Assembly: GCA_964526565.1 (NCBI GenBank)
Contig: CAZGMC010000129.1
Span: forward strand, 1 to 7,909
DNA from: CAZGMC01 sp964526565
Lineage (GTDB): Bacteria; Pseudomonadota; Alphaproteobacteria; DSM-16000; Inquilinaceae
Direction: 5' to 3'
DNA: 7,909 bases
The notes beneath the pieces were generated by a model that was given only the letters and a program-made list of their open reading frames with translations, was not told where the DNA came from and ran no database searches. Below are positions 1 through 5,808 of this stretch, piece by piece (the first letter of the stretch is position 1; each line of letters opens with the position of its first letter). Made by a program: the position numbers and the translations under genes.

Positions 1-87
1 GAGAGGGGCGAGGCCGGGGCCAGGGAGGCGGGCGAGGCCGGGGCCGGGGCGCTCGTCGCGGCCCCGGGCGAACCGGTGCGCCCGTGA
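1..87 (+). CDS. Possible C-terminal tail of an upstream gene (partial)
   Basis: The first frame is open from the window edge to a TGA at 85-87. It reads as an Ala/Gly/Glu-rich stretch containing the two related units GEAGAREA and GEAGAGAL, and ends PGEPVRP. Almost every third position is G or C, as in the other genes here, but all three plus frames and at least one minus frame are also open over this very GC-rich segment. The reading frame therefore cannot be proved. Low-complexity acidic/alanine tails are common at protein ends, so a gene end is plausible, and no family can be named. The alternative is non-coding GC-rich repeat DNA. Confidence 0.25.
   Translation, partial: ERGEAGAREAGEAGAGALVAAPGEPVRP
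6..53. repeat. Two tandem 24-bp GC-rich repeat units
   Basis: The 16-mer GGGCGAGGCCGGGGCC occurs at 6-21 and again at 30-45, exactly 24 bp apart. The remaining 8 bp of each unit are related but diverged. The 24-bp period is a multiple of three, so in frame 1 it gives repeated eight-residue Gly-Glu-Ala units. This fits a coding low-complexity tail but does not prove one. Confidence 0.6.
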
Positions 88-127
88 TGACGCCTGCTGC
101 GCTGGATTGCCGCGCTTCGCTCACACT

Positions 128-167
128 GACGAGGAGGAGCGACCATGAGGAGCGACGAGGAGGAGCG
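128..167. repeat. Short direct repeat GACGAGGAGGAGCG, two copies
   Basis: GACGAGGAGGAGCG is present at 128-141 and 154-167, 26 bp apart. The DNA just before it (ctggattgccgcgcttcgctc, about 101-121) resembles, from memory, intergenic dispersed repeats in GC-rich proteobacteria. Nothing else is evident between the possible upstream gene end at 87 and the sodB terminator at 220-252. A tiny ORF (145-192, 15 codons) begins after the first GAGGAGGAG, but its Shine-Dalgarno resemblance is most simply a product of the repeat. Confidence 0.45.
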
Positions 168-219
168 TCGGATATGGCGCTCCCGCCGATGAACGCCCGT
201 CACGTCCATCCAGGAAAGA

Positions 220-252
220 GAAACGAAAAGGCGGCCCCGACCGGGGCCGCCT
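220..252 (-). terminator. Intrinsic terminator of sodB
   Basis: A perfect 10-bp inverted repeat, AGGCGGCCCC/GGGGCCGCCT, occupies 229-252 with a 4-nt loop. Read on the minus strand, the stem is followed by TTTTCGTTTC, a U-rich tail. It lies about 30 bp past the sodB stop codon. This is a textbook Rho-independent terminator and the clearest one in the window. Confidence 0.9.
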
Positions 253-282
253 CGTGCATGCGGGCCGGAAGATCGGCCCGGG

Positions 283-885
283 TCACGCCGCCTTGCTGTA
301 CAGCTCGGCCACGTAGTCCCAGTTGACCAGGTTGTCCAGGAAGGCCTTCAGGTAGTCCGGCCGGCGGTTGCGGTAGTCCAGGTAGTAGGAGTGCTCCCAG
401 ACGTCGCAGCCGAGCAGGGCCGTCTGGCCGAGGGCGAGGGGGTTCTCGGCGTTCGGGGTCTTGGTCACCGCCAGCTTGCCCTTGTCCAGCACCAGCCAGC
501 ACCAGCCGCTGCCGAACTGGCCGACGCCGGCCTGGACGAACTCCTCCTTGAACTTGTCGACGCCGCCCAGGTCCTCGGTGATCTTCTTTTCCAGCTCACC
601 CGGAATGGCGCCGCCGCCCTTGGGCTTCATCCAGTTCCAGAAATGGTTGTGGTTCCACGCCTGGCCGGCATTGTTGAAGATCTTCTGCCTGGACGGGTCG
701 CCGTAGCTGGCCTTGACGATGCTCTCGAGGTCCATCGACGCCATGTCGGTGCCCTCGATGAAGCCGTTCAGCGTGGTGATGTAGGTGTTGTGGTGCTTGC
801 CGTGATGGTATTCGAGGGTCTCCGCCGACATGTACGGCTGGAGTGCATCCTTCGCGTAAGGCAGCGGCGGGAGTTCGAACGCCAT
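283..885 (-). CDS. sodB: Iron-type superoxide dismutase
   Basis: Cytoplasmic enzyme that dismutates superoxide to oxygen and hydrogen peroxide. The 200 residues match the usual length of Fe/Mn-SODs, and no signal peptide is present. The N-terminal helical hairpin holds the first metal ligand, His27, in YHHGKHH. The second ligand is His79 in AWNHNHFW, and the C-terminal domain supplies Asp161 and His165 in DVWEHSYY. The NNAGQAWNH context places the outer-sphere glutamine at position 75, as in iron SODs, whereas manganese enzymes supply that glutamine from the C-terminal domain. Iron is therefore the likely metal, although cambialistic use cannot be excluded from sequence. The ATG at 885 is preceded by AGGGGG with 5-nt spacing. 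The gene is monocistronic: it is divergent from its upstream neighbour and closed by the terminator at 220-252. Confidence 0.97.
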   Translation of the reverse strand: MAFELPPLPYAKDALQPYMSAETLEYHHGKHHNTYITTLNGFIEGTDMASMDLESIVKASYGDPSRQKIFNNAGQAWNHNHFWNWMKPKGGGAIPGELEKKITEDLGGVDKFKEEFVQAGVGQFGSGWCWLVLDKGKLAVTKTPNAENPLALGQTALLGCDVWEHSYYLDYRNRRPDYLKAFLDNLVNWDYVAELYSKAA

Positions 886-890
886 GTGGG

Positions 891-896
891 CCCCCT
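891..896 (-). promoter_or_regulatory. Ribosome binding site of sodB
   Basis: On the minus strand AGGGGG lies 5 nt upstream of the ATG at 885-883. This supports that start, which also gives the expected N-terminus MAFELPPLPY of Fe-SODs. Confidence 0.75.
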
Positions 897-935
897 GTCT
901 TCTGTTTGATCAGTCTTGCTGAAGCGCGGTCTGCC

Positions 936-966
936 CAGGCCGGCCGCACGGTCGACCGCCGGCCTG
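936..966 (-). promoter_or_regulatory. Stable hairpin in presumed sodB leader
   Basis: CAGGCCGGC at 936-944 and its exact complement GCCGGCCTG at 958-966 form a 9-bp stem. The 13-nt loop contains the palindrome GTCGAC. No U-tract follows on either strand, so it is not a typical terminator. It lies 50-80 nt upstream of the sodB ATG, where it could form in the mRNA leader or serve as a DNA dyad. Function is unknown. Confidence 0.45.
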
Positions 967-970
967 AAAA

Positions 971-985
971 TGATAGCCAATTGCA
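971..985. promoter_or_regulatory. AT-rich island, weak Fur-box-like dyad
   Basis: TGATAGCCAATTGCA stands out in a very GC-rich divergent region. It matches the symmetrical Fur-type consensus TGATAATNATTATCA at about 9 of 14 defined positions, with the outer half-site bases best preserved. It lies about 86 nt upstream of the sodB start, a reasonable promoter position, and sod genes are commonly iron-regulated. No convincing -35/-10 pair could be placed on either strand, so this is only a candidate operator or promoter element. Confidence 0.3.
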
Positions 986-1022
986 CACATAGGCCGGCGC
1001 CGCGTCGATGTGAAGGCCGGGC

Positions 1023-1042
1023 AGCGGGCTTAGCCCGTTTTT
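1023..1042 (+). terminator. Orphan terminator-like hairpin upstream of the NDUFAF6-like gene
   Basis: CGGGC (1025-1029), loop TTA and GCCCG (1033-1037) are followed directly by TTTTT (1038-1042). A weaker extension with A-T and G-U pairs is possible at the base. On the plus strand this has the form of a short intrinsic terminator, yet no plus-strand gene precedes it. It may be an attenuator in the leader of the next gene, the end of a short untranslated transcript, or chance. The stem is short. Confidence 0.4.
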
Positions 1043-1129
1043 CGGACCGCCGCGGCACCACCCCTGGCCGTGTCGGGCAGCGGCCCCATATCGGAGACAT
1101 CCCCTGCCCCGCTTTGCCCCGGTGCTGCC

Positions 1130-1978
1130 ATGACGGCCGCCAACGGCCTGTCCTATTGCGCCCGCCAGGTCCGCGACTTCGACCGCGACCGGTTCCTGAC
1201 TGTGCTGTTCGCCCCGCCCGACCGGCGCGAGGCGTTGTTCGCCGTCTATGCCTTCAATCTGGAGGTGGCCAAGACCCGCGAGGTGGTCACCGAGCCGATG
1301 CTCGGCCGGATGCGCTTGCAGTGGTGGCACGACGCCATCGACGGCCTGTACGCGGGCCGGGTGCCGGCCCACGAGGTGCTGGCGCCGCTGGCCGAAGCGG
1401 TGGATCGCTTCGCCCTGTCCCGCGGCCACTTCGAGCGCGTCATCGCCGCCCGCGAGGCTGACCTGACCGAGGCGGCGCCGCCGACCCTGGCCGACCTGGA
1501 GCGCTACGCCGAGGACACCACCGCCCCGCTGACGGCGCTGGCGCTGGAGGCACTGGGCGTGCGCGACGGCGCCGCGCATCGGGCCGCCGCGCCGGCCGGC
1601 ATTGCCTGGGCGTTGACCGGGCTGATGCGCGCCGTGCCGTTCCACGCCCGCCAGCGCCGCGTCTACCTGCCGACGAAAGTGGTGGAGGAGGTCGCCGTCG
1701 ACATGGGCGAACTGTTCGAGCTGCGCCCCCACGCCGCCCTGGCCCGCGCCGTCGAGCGCATCGCCGCGCGGGCCCGGCAGCGCCTGACGGAGGCCCGCGC
1801 CCTGCGCCGCGCCGTGCCCCGCGCCGCGGTCCCGGCGCTGCTGCCGGCGACCCTGGCCGACAGCCACCTGGCCGCCCTGCGCCGCGCCGGCCATGATCCG
1901 TTCGACGCGCGGGTGCAGATGGGACCGCCGTGGCGCCAAGCCAGGGTCATGCTGAACGCCGCCCTGGGCCGCTACTGA
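1130..1978 (+). CDS. NDUFAF6-like squalene/phytoene synthase-fold protein
   Basis: A 282-residue member of the squalene/phytoene synthase superfamily. It resembles the alphaproteobacterial branch related to mitochondrial NDUFAF6, a respiratory complex I assembly factor. Recognisable blocks are LSYCARQVRDFDRDRFL near the start, LFAPPDRREALFAVYAFNLEVAKTRE at about 26-51, RLQWWHDAI at 62-70, and a late AGIAWALTGLMR...RRVYLP block. In true prenyl synthases the first block carries an Asp-rich DxxxD motif and the second an RDxxED-type motif binding magnesium diphosphate. Here they are replaced by VAKTREVV and MRAVPFHARQ, so head-to-head prenyl coupling is unlikely. No signal peptide or obvious membrane segment is present. 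A GTG at 1070 would add 20 residues, but the Ser/Pro-rich extension looks unlike the family, so ATG 1130 is preferred. Neither start has a clear Shine-Dalgarno sequence. The complex I role is inferred from homology. Confidence 0.85.
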   Translation: MTAANGLSYCARQVRDFDRDRFLTVLFAPPDRREALFAVYAFNLEVAKTREVVTEPMLGRMRLQWWHDAIDGLYAGRVPAHEVLAPLAEAVDRFALSRGHFERVIAAREADLTEAAPPTLADLERYAEDTTAPLTALALEALGVRDGAAHRAAAPAGIAWALTGLMRAVPFHARQRRVYLPTKVVEEVAVDMGELFELRPHAALARAVERIAARARQRLTEARALRRAVPRAAVPALLPATLADSHLAALRRAGHDPFDARVQMGPPWRQARVMLNAALGRY

Positions 1979-1993
1979 CGACCGCAGACCGGG

Positions 1994-2059
1994 GCTCGCA
2001 CAGCCGAGCGGCGATCTGGCCCGGTGGCCAGTCCGTGCTAGAGTGACCGGTCGTCACTC
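1994..2059. promoter_or_regulatory. Three consecutive dyads upstream of the mechanosensitive channel
   Basis: Three perfect inverted repeats follow one another in the gap between stop 1978 and start 2084. The first is GCTCG/CGAGC at 1994-1998 and 2005-2009. The second is CTGGCC-CGGT-GGCCAG at 2016-2031. The third is GAGTGACCGGTCGTCACTC at 2041-2059, with 7-bp arms and a nested GACCGGTC palindrome. None is followed by a proper U-tract. A weak -10-like TAGAGT at 2039-2044 overlaps the third dyad, so an operator is possible. They could equally be folded RNA between the two genes. Confidence 0.45.
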
Positions 2060-2083
2060 CTGTTTCGAGCGGGTTGCCGGACC

Positions 2084-4546
2084 GTGAATCGCATCACTGC
2101 CGCGGTTGTCTTTTCGATTCTGCTGACCGTCCTCGCCGTCGTGGCGATGCCGGTTCCGGCGCAGGAGGTTGGGGCAGAGGATCGCACGCCCGAGCAGCCC
2201 TACAGCGTGACGCTGGCGCGCTGGACCGCCACGCTCGACCGCATCCGGCACTACATTCAGAGTCCGGAAACCAGTCAGGACCGGACCCTGGAGTACCTCG
2301 ACGCGGCCACGGCGATCCGCAGCGAGGCGACGGCTGTGGCCGCGGCGACGCGGCGCCTCATCGCCACGACCGAGCAGATCCTTGAGGCGCTGGGGCCGGC
2401 ACCGGTGCCGAACGCCGACGCGTTGCCCGAGGCCGCGCCGGTGGCGGAGCAGCGGCGCGAACTCCAGGCAACGCTTGCGGACCTTCGCTCGCGGCTGGCC
2501 CTTGCCGAGGTCACGGCGACCCGTGCCGAGGCCCTGATGGCAGAGTTGTCCGCCCTGGGCCGGCAGGAGCTTTTCGAGCGGTTCACTCAACGACTGCCGA
2601 TCCCGCTGGCGCCCGACACGATCGGCGTCGCCGTGCCCGAGTTCGTGCAGGCGATGCGCGAACTGGTCCGGACACCCATGGAGTGGTACCGCGGGCTGCC
2701 GGAGTCGCGGCGGACCGTGGAGTCCTTTCTGCCGTCGATCCTGTTCGTGACAGTGGCGCTGGCGCTCGGCTGGCTGGTGCGGTCGGTGCTGCTGCGGCGT
2801 TTCGGGCAGGACCCGCGCGTGAGCCAGCCGACCTACGCCCGTCGCCTGCTGGCGGCGGTCGCCGAGGCGGTGGCGCGCGGCATCGTGCCGGCCTCGCTGT
2901 TCGGCGTGCTGTACTGGCGCGTGGCCGGCGGCAGCACGCCGCTGAACGGCGACTTCGCCCATGTCGTCGCCAGCATCTGCGTGGTGATGTTCTATTACCT
3001 GCTCGTGGTCAGCACGCCGCGGGCCGTGCTGGCGCCGGAGCACCCGCAGTGGCGCCTGAGCGGCCTGCCGCCGCGCAACACGCGCATCATCTCGCACCGG
3101 CTGGTGATCCTGGCCACGATCATGACTGTGGCCTGGTTCCTGGAACGCGTCGCCCGCGACTATCAGCCGTCGCTCGAGCTGCAGTCGCTGTTCGAGTTCA
3201 CGACCAAGAGCCTGATGGCGCTGTGGGTCATCCTGCTGGCCCAGGGCCGGCTGTGGCAGATTCCGTCAACGCCGGTCGAGGGTGGCGCGCCGGCGCCGGC
3301 ACGACCGTCCGGACTGTGGACATGGGTGCGCCTGGGCATCATGGCGATCGCCGGGGTGGCCGCAGTGGCGCTGCTGATCGGCTACACGTTCCTGGGCGAC
3401 TACCTGATCCGGGGGGTCATGGCGACCGGCATCGTCATCGGCTTCCTGCTGCTGGTGCGCGGCCTGCTGCGCGAGCTGGTGGGCCTGGCGCTGCGCACGC
3501 GGCTGGTCTCCGAGCGGCTGGCGGTCGGCGCGCGGCTGCGTCAGCGCATCAAGTTCGGGCTGCGCGCGGCGCTCGATCCCCTGCTGCTGCTGGCCGGCGT
3601 CATCGCGCTGGCGCCGGTCTGGGGCGTGCCGGCCGCCGACCTGCAGCGCTGGGTCGGTGCCGTGCTGGTCAGCTTCACGGTCGGCAACGTCACCATCTCG
3701 ATCCTCGACATCGTCCTGGGCCTGGTCGCCTTCGTCATTGCGCTGACCCTGGTGCGCGGGGCGCAGCGCTCGCTGGAGCAGCGCATCCTGCCGGAGATGG
3801 AGCTGCAGCCGGGGGTGCAGCACTCGCTGGCCGCCGGGGCGGGCTATGTCGGCGTGCTGATCGCGTTCGGCCTGGCGGTGTCGGTGGCCGGGTTCGACCT
3901 GACGACGCTGGCGCTGGTTGCCGGCGGCCTGTCGCTGGGCATCGGCATCGGCCTGCAGGGCGTGGTCAACAACTTCGTGTCCGGCTTCATCATGCTGATC
4001 GAGCGGCCGGTCAATGTCGGCGACTGGGTCGTGGTCGGCACCTATGAGGGCTTCGTCAAGAAGATCAACATCCGCGCCACCGAGATCGAGACGTGGCAGC
4101 GGGCCACGGTGATCGTGCCCAATGCCGACTTCATCAACCAGGCTGTCACCAACTGGACGCTGGTCGACAACTATGGCCGCATCGAGGTGCGCGTGCACGT
4201 TGCCCGCGGCGTCAATACGGCGCGCGTGCGCGACATCCTGCTGCAGGCCGCCAACCAGCACCCCAAGGTGGTGATAGACCCTGCGCCGTTCGTCCTGTTC
4301 CAGGACTTCAACCCAAGCAGCCTGGAGTTCGAGCTGCGCTGCTACACCAACGACGTGGTCTGGAAGCTGACCATCGCCAGCGACATCCGCTACGAGATCG
4401 ACCGCCGCTTCCGCGCCGAGCCGATCGACGTGCCGTTCCCGCAGCACGTCGTGCACCTGCGCGACGGCGACGGGGCCGGCCGGACACCGGAACAGCGGGT
4501 TGTCCGGGCCGAGGCCGGCGCTGTGGGCATCGGCGGCGACGATTGA
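2084..4546 (+). CDS. Large MscS-family mechanosensitive channel with periplasmic N-terminal domain
   Basis: An 820-residue inner-membrane channel, probably gated by membrane tension and releasing solutes on osmotic downshock. Residues 1-26 form a Sec-type signal peptide ending in PVPA before Gln27. Residues about 40-165 are Ala/Glu/Arg-rich and likely form periplasmic helices or coiled coil. About eleven hydrophobic segments follow, near 213-237, 255-277, 289-311, 335-355, 371-389, 411-434, 437-460, 491-513, 522-557, 583-603 and 606-635. The last is the pore helix TM3, rich in Gly/Ala/Ser (LVAGGLSLGIGIGLQGVVNN), and runs into the beta-domain signature MLIERPVNVGDWV. The conserved VPNADFINQAVTNW lies at about 678-691 in the cytosolic vestibule, which continues to about 785, followed by a short acidic tail. 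E. coli MscS has 286 residues, so this is one of the large MscS types, similar in plan to alphaproteobacterial DUF3772-containing channels. Start is GTG with a weak ribosome site. Confidence 0.93.
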   Translation: MNRITAAVVFSILLTVLAVVAMPVPAQEVGAEDRTPEQPYSVTLARWTATLDRIRHYIQSPETSQDRTLEYLDAATAIRSEATAVAAATRRLIATTEQILEALGPAPVPNADALPEAAPVAEQRRELQATLADLRSRLALAEVTATRAEALMAELSALGRQELFERFTQRLPIPLAPDTIGVAVPEFVQAMRELVRTPMEWYRGLPESRRTVESFLPSILFVTVALALGWLVRSVLLRRFGQDPRVSQPTYARRLLAAVAEAVARGIVPASLFGVLYWRVAGGSTPLNGDFAHVVASICVVMFYYLLVVSTPRAVLAPEHPQWRLSGLPPRNTRIISHRLVILATIMTVAWFLERVARDYQPSLELQSLFEFTTKSLMALWVILLAQGRLWQIPSTPVEGGAPAPARPSGLWTWVRLGIMAIAGVAAVALLIGYTFLGDYLIRGVMATGIVIGFLLLVRGLLRELVGLALRTRLVSERLAVGARLRQRIKFGLRAALDPLLLLAGVIALAPVWGVPAADLQRWVGAVLVSFTVGNVTISILDIVLGLVAFVIALTLVRGAQRSLEQRILPEMELQPGVQHSLAAGAGYVGVLIAFGLAVSVAGFDLTTLALVAGGLSLGIGIGLQGVVNNFVSGFIMLIERPVNVGDWVVVGTYEGFVKKINIRATEIETWQRATVIVPNADFINQAVTNWTLVDNYGRIEVRVHVARGVNTARVRDILLQAANQHPKVVIDPAPFVLFQDFNPSSLEFELRCYTNDVVWKLTIASDIRYEIDRRFRAEPIDVPFPQHVVHLRDGDGAGRTPEQRVVRAEAGAVGIGGDD

Positions 4547-4557
4547 GCGCGGGCGCT
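4546..4557. other. Compact dyad at the convergent junction
   Basis: AGCGCGGGCGCT is a 5-bp inverted repeat around GG, filling nearly all of the 12 bp between the channel stop (4546) and the methyltransferase stop (4559). There is no U-tract on either strand, so it is not a clear terminator. The two transcripts probably overlap at their 3' ends. Confidence 0.3.
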
Positions 4558-4558
4558 G

Positions 4559-5209
4559 CTATCGCCTTGCCACCAGCCGCGTGACGGCGGCGGGGCCCTG
4601 GTGGCCGGGGCCCTCGCCCAGGGTGACGACGGTCTCTTCCAGCTCCAGGAGCTCGGCTTCGGTGAAGTCCTCCGCCAGCGTGTCGGCCGGATAGAGCATG
4701 TCAGGATCGCGCGGGCCGCCGGTGCCGTACTGCAGCTGCTCCGGTGCGAAGGCCACGAGAACGACCAGTCCGCCGGGCCGCAGGGCGCGCAGCATGGCGC
4801 CATGCACGGCGGCCCGCGCCGCTGGCGTCAGGTGCAGGAAGACGGCGACGACGGCATCGTAGACGGCCTCGGGCCAATCCCAGTCGGTCAGGTCGGCGCA
4901 GATCGTGGTCAGCCGTACGCCGCGGTCGAGCGCCAGCTTCGTTGCCTTCTGCAGGGCGCGCGGCGAGAAGTCGACCGCCACCACCCTGTGCCCCTGGTCG
5001 GCCAGCCAGACGCCGTTGCGGCCCTCGCCGTCGCCGGCCACCAGCACCCGCCCGCCGGGGCGAAGCCGCCACGCCTGCTCCGTCACGAAGGCGTTGGGGC
5101 GGGTGCCGTACAGGTAGTCGGTGCCAGCATATTTGGCGTCCCAGAACGCCGGATCCGCTGGGCTCGCCGGGTGGCCGGGGCTCGCATTAGAGTTGTTCTG
5201 CATCTGCAT
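4559..5209 (-). CDS. TehB-like class I SAM-dependent methyltransferase
   Basis: A 216-residue soluble Rossmann-fold methyltransferase. The family lead-in FWDAKYAGTDYLYGTRPNAF is at 22-41. SAM motif I is VLVAGDGEGRNGVWLA at 55-70, where the common DxGxGxG appears as AGDGEGRN. The acidic end of strand 2 is Asp80 in VVAVDFS. CADLTDWDW is at 104-112, followed by motif IV VYDAVVAVFLHL at 116-127 and LRPGGLVVLVAF at 143-154. The block QLQYGTGGPRDPDMLY at 158-173 likely helps shape the acceptor pocket. The nearest recognisable group is the TehB/thiopurine-type small-molecule methyltransferases, some linked to tellurite or selenium detoxification. No tehA partner is present and the substrate cannot be read from sequence. 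The residues before about 20 are Asn/Ser/Pro-rich. A second ATG two codons in (5203) is an equally possible start, and the ribosome site is weak. Confidence 0.88.
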   Translation of the reverse strand: MQMQNNSNASPGHPASPADPAFWDAKYAGTDYLYGTRPNAFVTEQAWRLRPGGRVLVAGDGEGRNGVWLADQGHRVVAVDFSPRALQKATKLALDRGVRLTTICADLTDWDWPEAVYDAVVAVFLHLTPAARAAVHGAMLRALRPGGLVVLVAFAPEQLQYGTGGPRDPDMLYPADTLAEDFTEAELLELEETVVTLGEGPGHQGPAAVTRLVARR

Positions 5210-5322
5210 TAATCTTAAGGCGTGTTGTCTCCACCGTCCTCTGCAGGCAGACTGCAGTCCTCCGTGCCAGCCGTTACGGACACGGTGGTACCGCTCTGAT
5301 CAGGACGGCATGGGATGGACAA
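5210..5322. promoter_or_regulatory. Divergent intergenic region dense in symmetric sequence
   Basis: This 113-bp gap must hold the promoters of the methyltransferase (leftward) and the first secreted paralogue (rightward). It contains CCACCGT at 5231-5237 matched by ACGGTGG at 5282-5288. CTGCAG occurs twice, at 5241-5246 and 5252-5257. TCCGT/ACGGA (5261-5265, 5276-5280) and CCGTG/CACGG (5262-5266, 5281-5285) are overlapping alternatives. No confident -35/-10 pair is visible. Operator sites or alternative hairpins are possible. Confidence 0.4.
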
Positions 5323-5724
5323 ATGCTAACCTTGTGGATGGCGCGCCGGTGCGCAAGCCTGGCCGTGGCAGTGACAGTCACCGCGGCGGTACCGGGTGCA
5401 CAGGCACAGCCGGCAGTCACAACCGAATCGCTGGTGGGTGTGTGGCAGTTCCACCCACCACCATGCGCGACCGACAACGGCATGGGACTCGGCACGGATG
5501 GCAGTGCCTGGATCACCGACAGCCTGCATGGCACCTGGCGGCTCGACGGGAGCGTGCTGCGGTTTACTGTCGACGAATACGACTCGGATTCGGCGTACAA
5601 TGAGACGCCGACGGTCATTGCCCGCAACGTCCAGATGGCTGCACAGCTGCTGACGGTCCAACCGGATTATCTCGAACTGCGCTGGGACAACGGCCACATG
5701 GCACAGGCCTGGCGGTGCCGATAG
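5323..5724 (+). CDS. Small secreted protein, paralogue A (unknown function)
   Basis: A 133-residue protein I do not recognise. Residues 1-28 form a Sec-type signal peptide: basic start, hydrophobic ASLAVAVTVTAAV core, and AQA cleavage site before Gln29. The mature part of about 105 residues starts with SLVGVWQFHPPPC, continues with GTDGSAW and HGTWRLDGSVLRF, and ends LELRWDNGHMAQAWRCR. Cys48 and Cys132 are the only mature cysteines and could form a disulfide. The GxW start and alternating strands suggest a small beta-barrel of lipocalin-like type; this is inference. The next gene encodes a paralogue of the same length, 24 of 49 residues identical over the ungapped core. About a quarter of codons end in A or T, roughly twice the share in the paralogue, hinting at different history or weaker selection. 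The ATG at 5323 has GGGA 7 nt upstream. The ATG at 5338 would shorten the signal peptide. Confidence 0.8.
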   Translation: MLTLWMARRCASLAVAVTVTAAVPGAQAQPAVTTESLVGVWQFHPPPCATDNGMGLGTDGSAWITDSLHGTWRLDGSVLRFTVDEYDSDSAYNETPTVIARNVQMAAQLLTVQPDYLELRWDNGHMAQAWRCR

Positions 5725-5808
5725 CGGGGCCTTTCCGGGATCGTGCCGGCGCGGTAAAGACGGCCTGCGATTGCATGACCGACGCACCATCTTGAACGGG
5801 ATCCGGCC

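Noticed and set aside
145..192. 15-codon ORF after GAGGAGGAG
   Set aside because: The apparent ribosome site belongs to a direct repeat whose second copy lies inside the ORF, and the peptide (MRSDEEERRIWRSRR) is simply the repeat translated.
84..326. 80-codon plus-strand frame near the left edge
   Set aside because: It runs through the sodB terminator and into sodB antisense, with no family resemblance.
1070..1129. GTG start adding 20 residues to the NDUFAF6-like protein
   Set aside because: The extension is Ser/Pro/Gly-rich and unlike the family, and no ribosome site precedes the GTG. Certainty is moderate because the ATG at 1130 also lacks one.
596..1939. Long minus-strand open frame (447 codons) across sodB and the NDUFAF6-like gene
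   Set aside because: It overlaps two well-supported genes in other frames, is Arg/Gln/His-rich without domain-like patterns, and crosses the divergent promoter region. It is a typical antisense shadow in GC-rich DNA.
2054..4456. Several long open frames antisense to or out of frame with the mechanosensitive channel
   Set aside because: The channel frame shows signal peptide, membrane helices and conserved MscS motifs; the others show only biased Arg/His/Gln or Ala/Gly composition.
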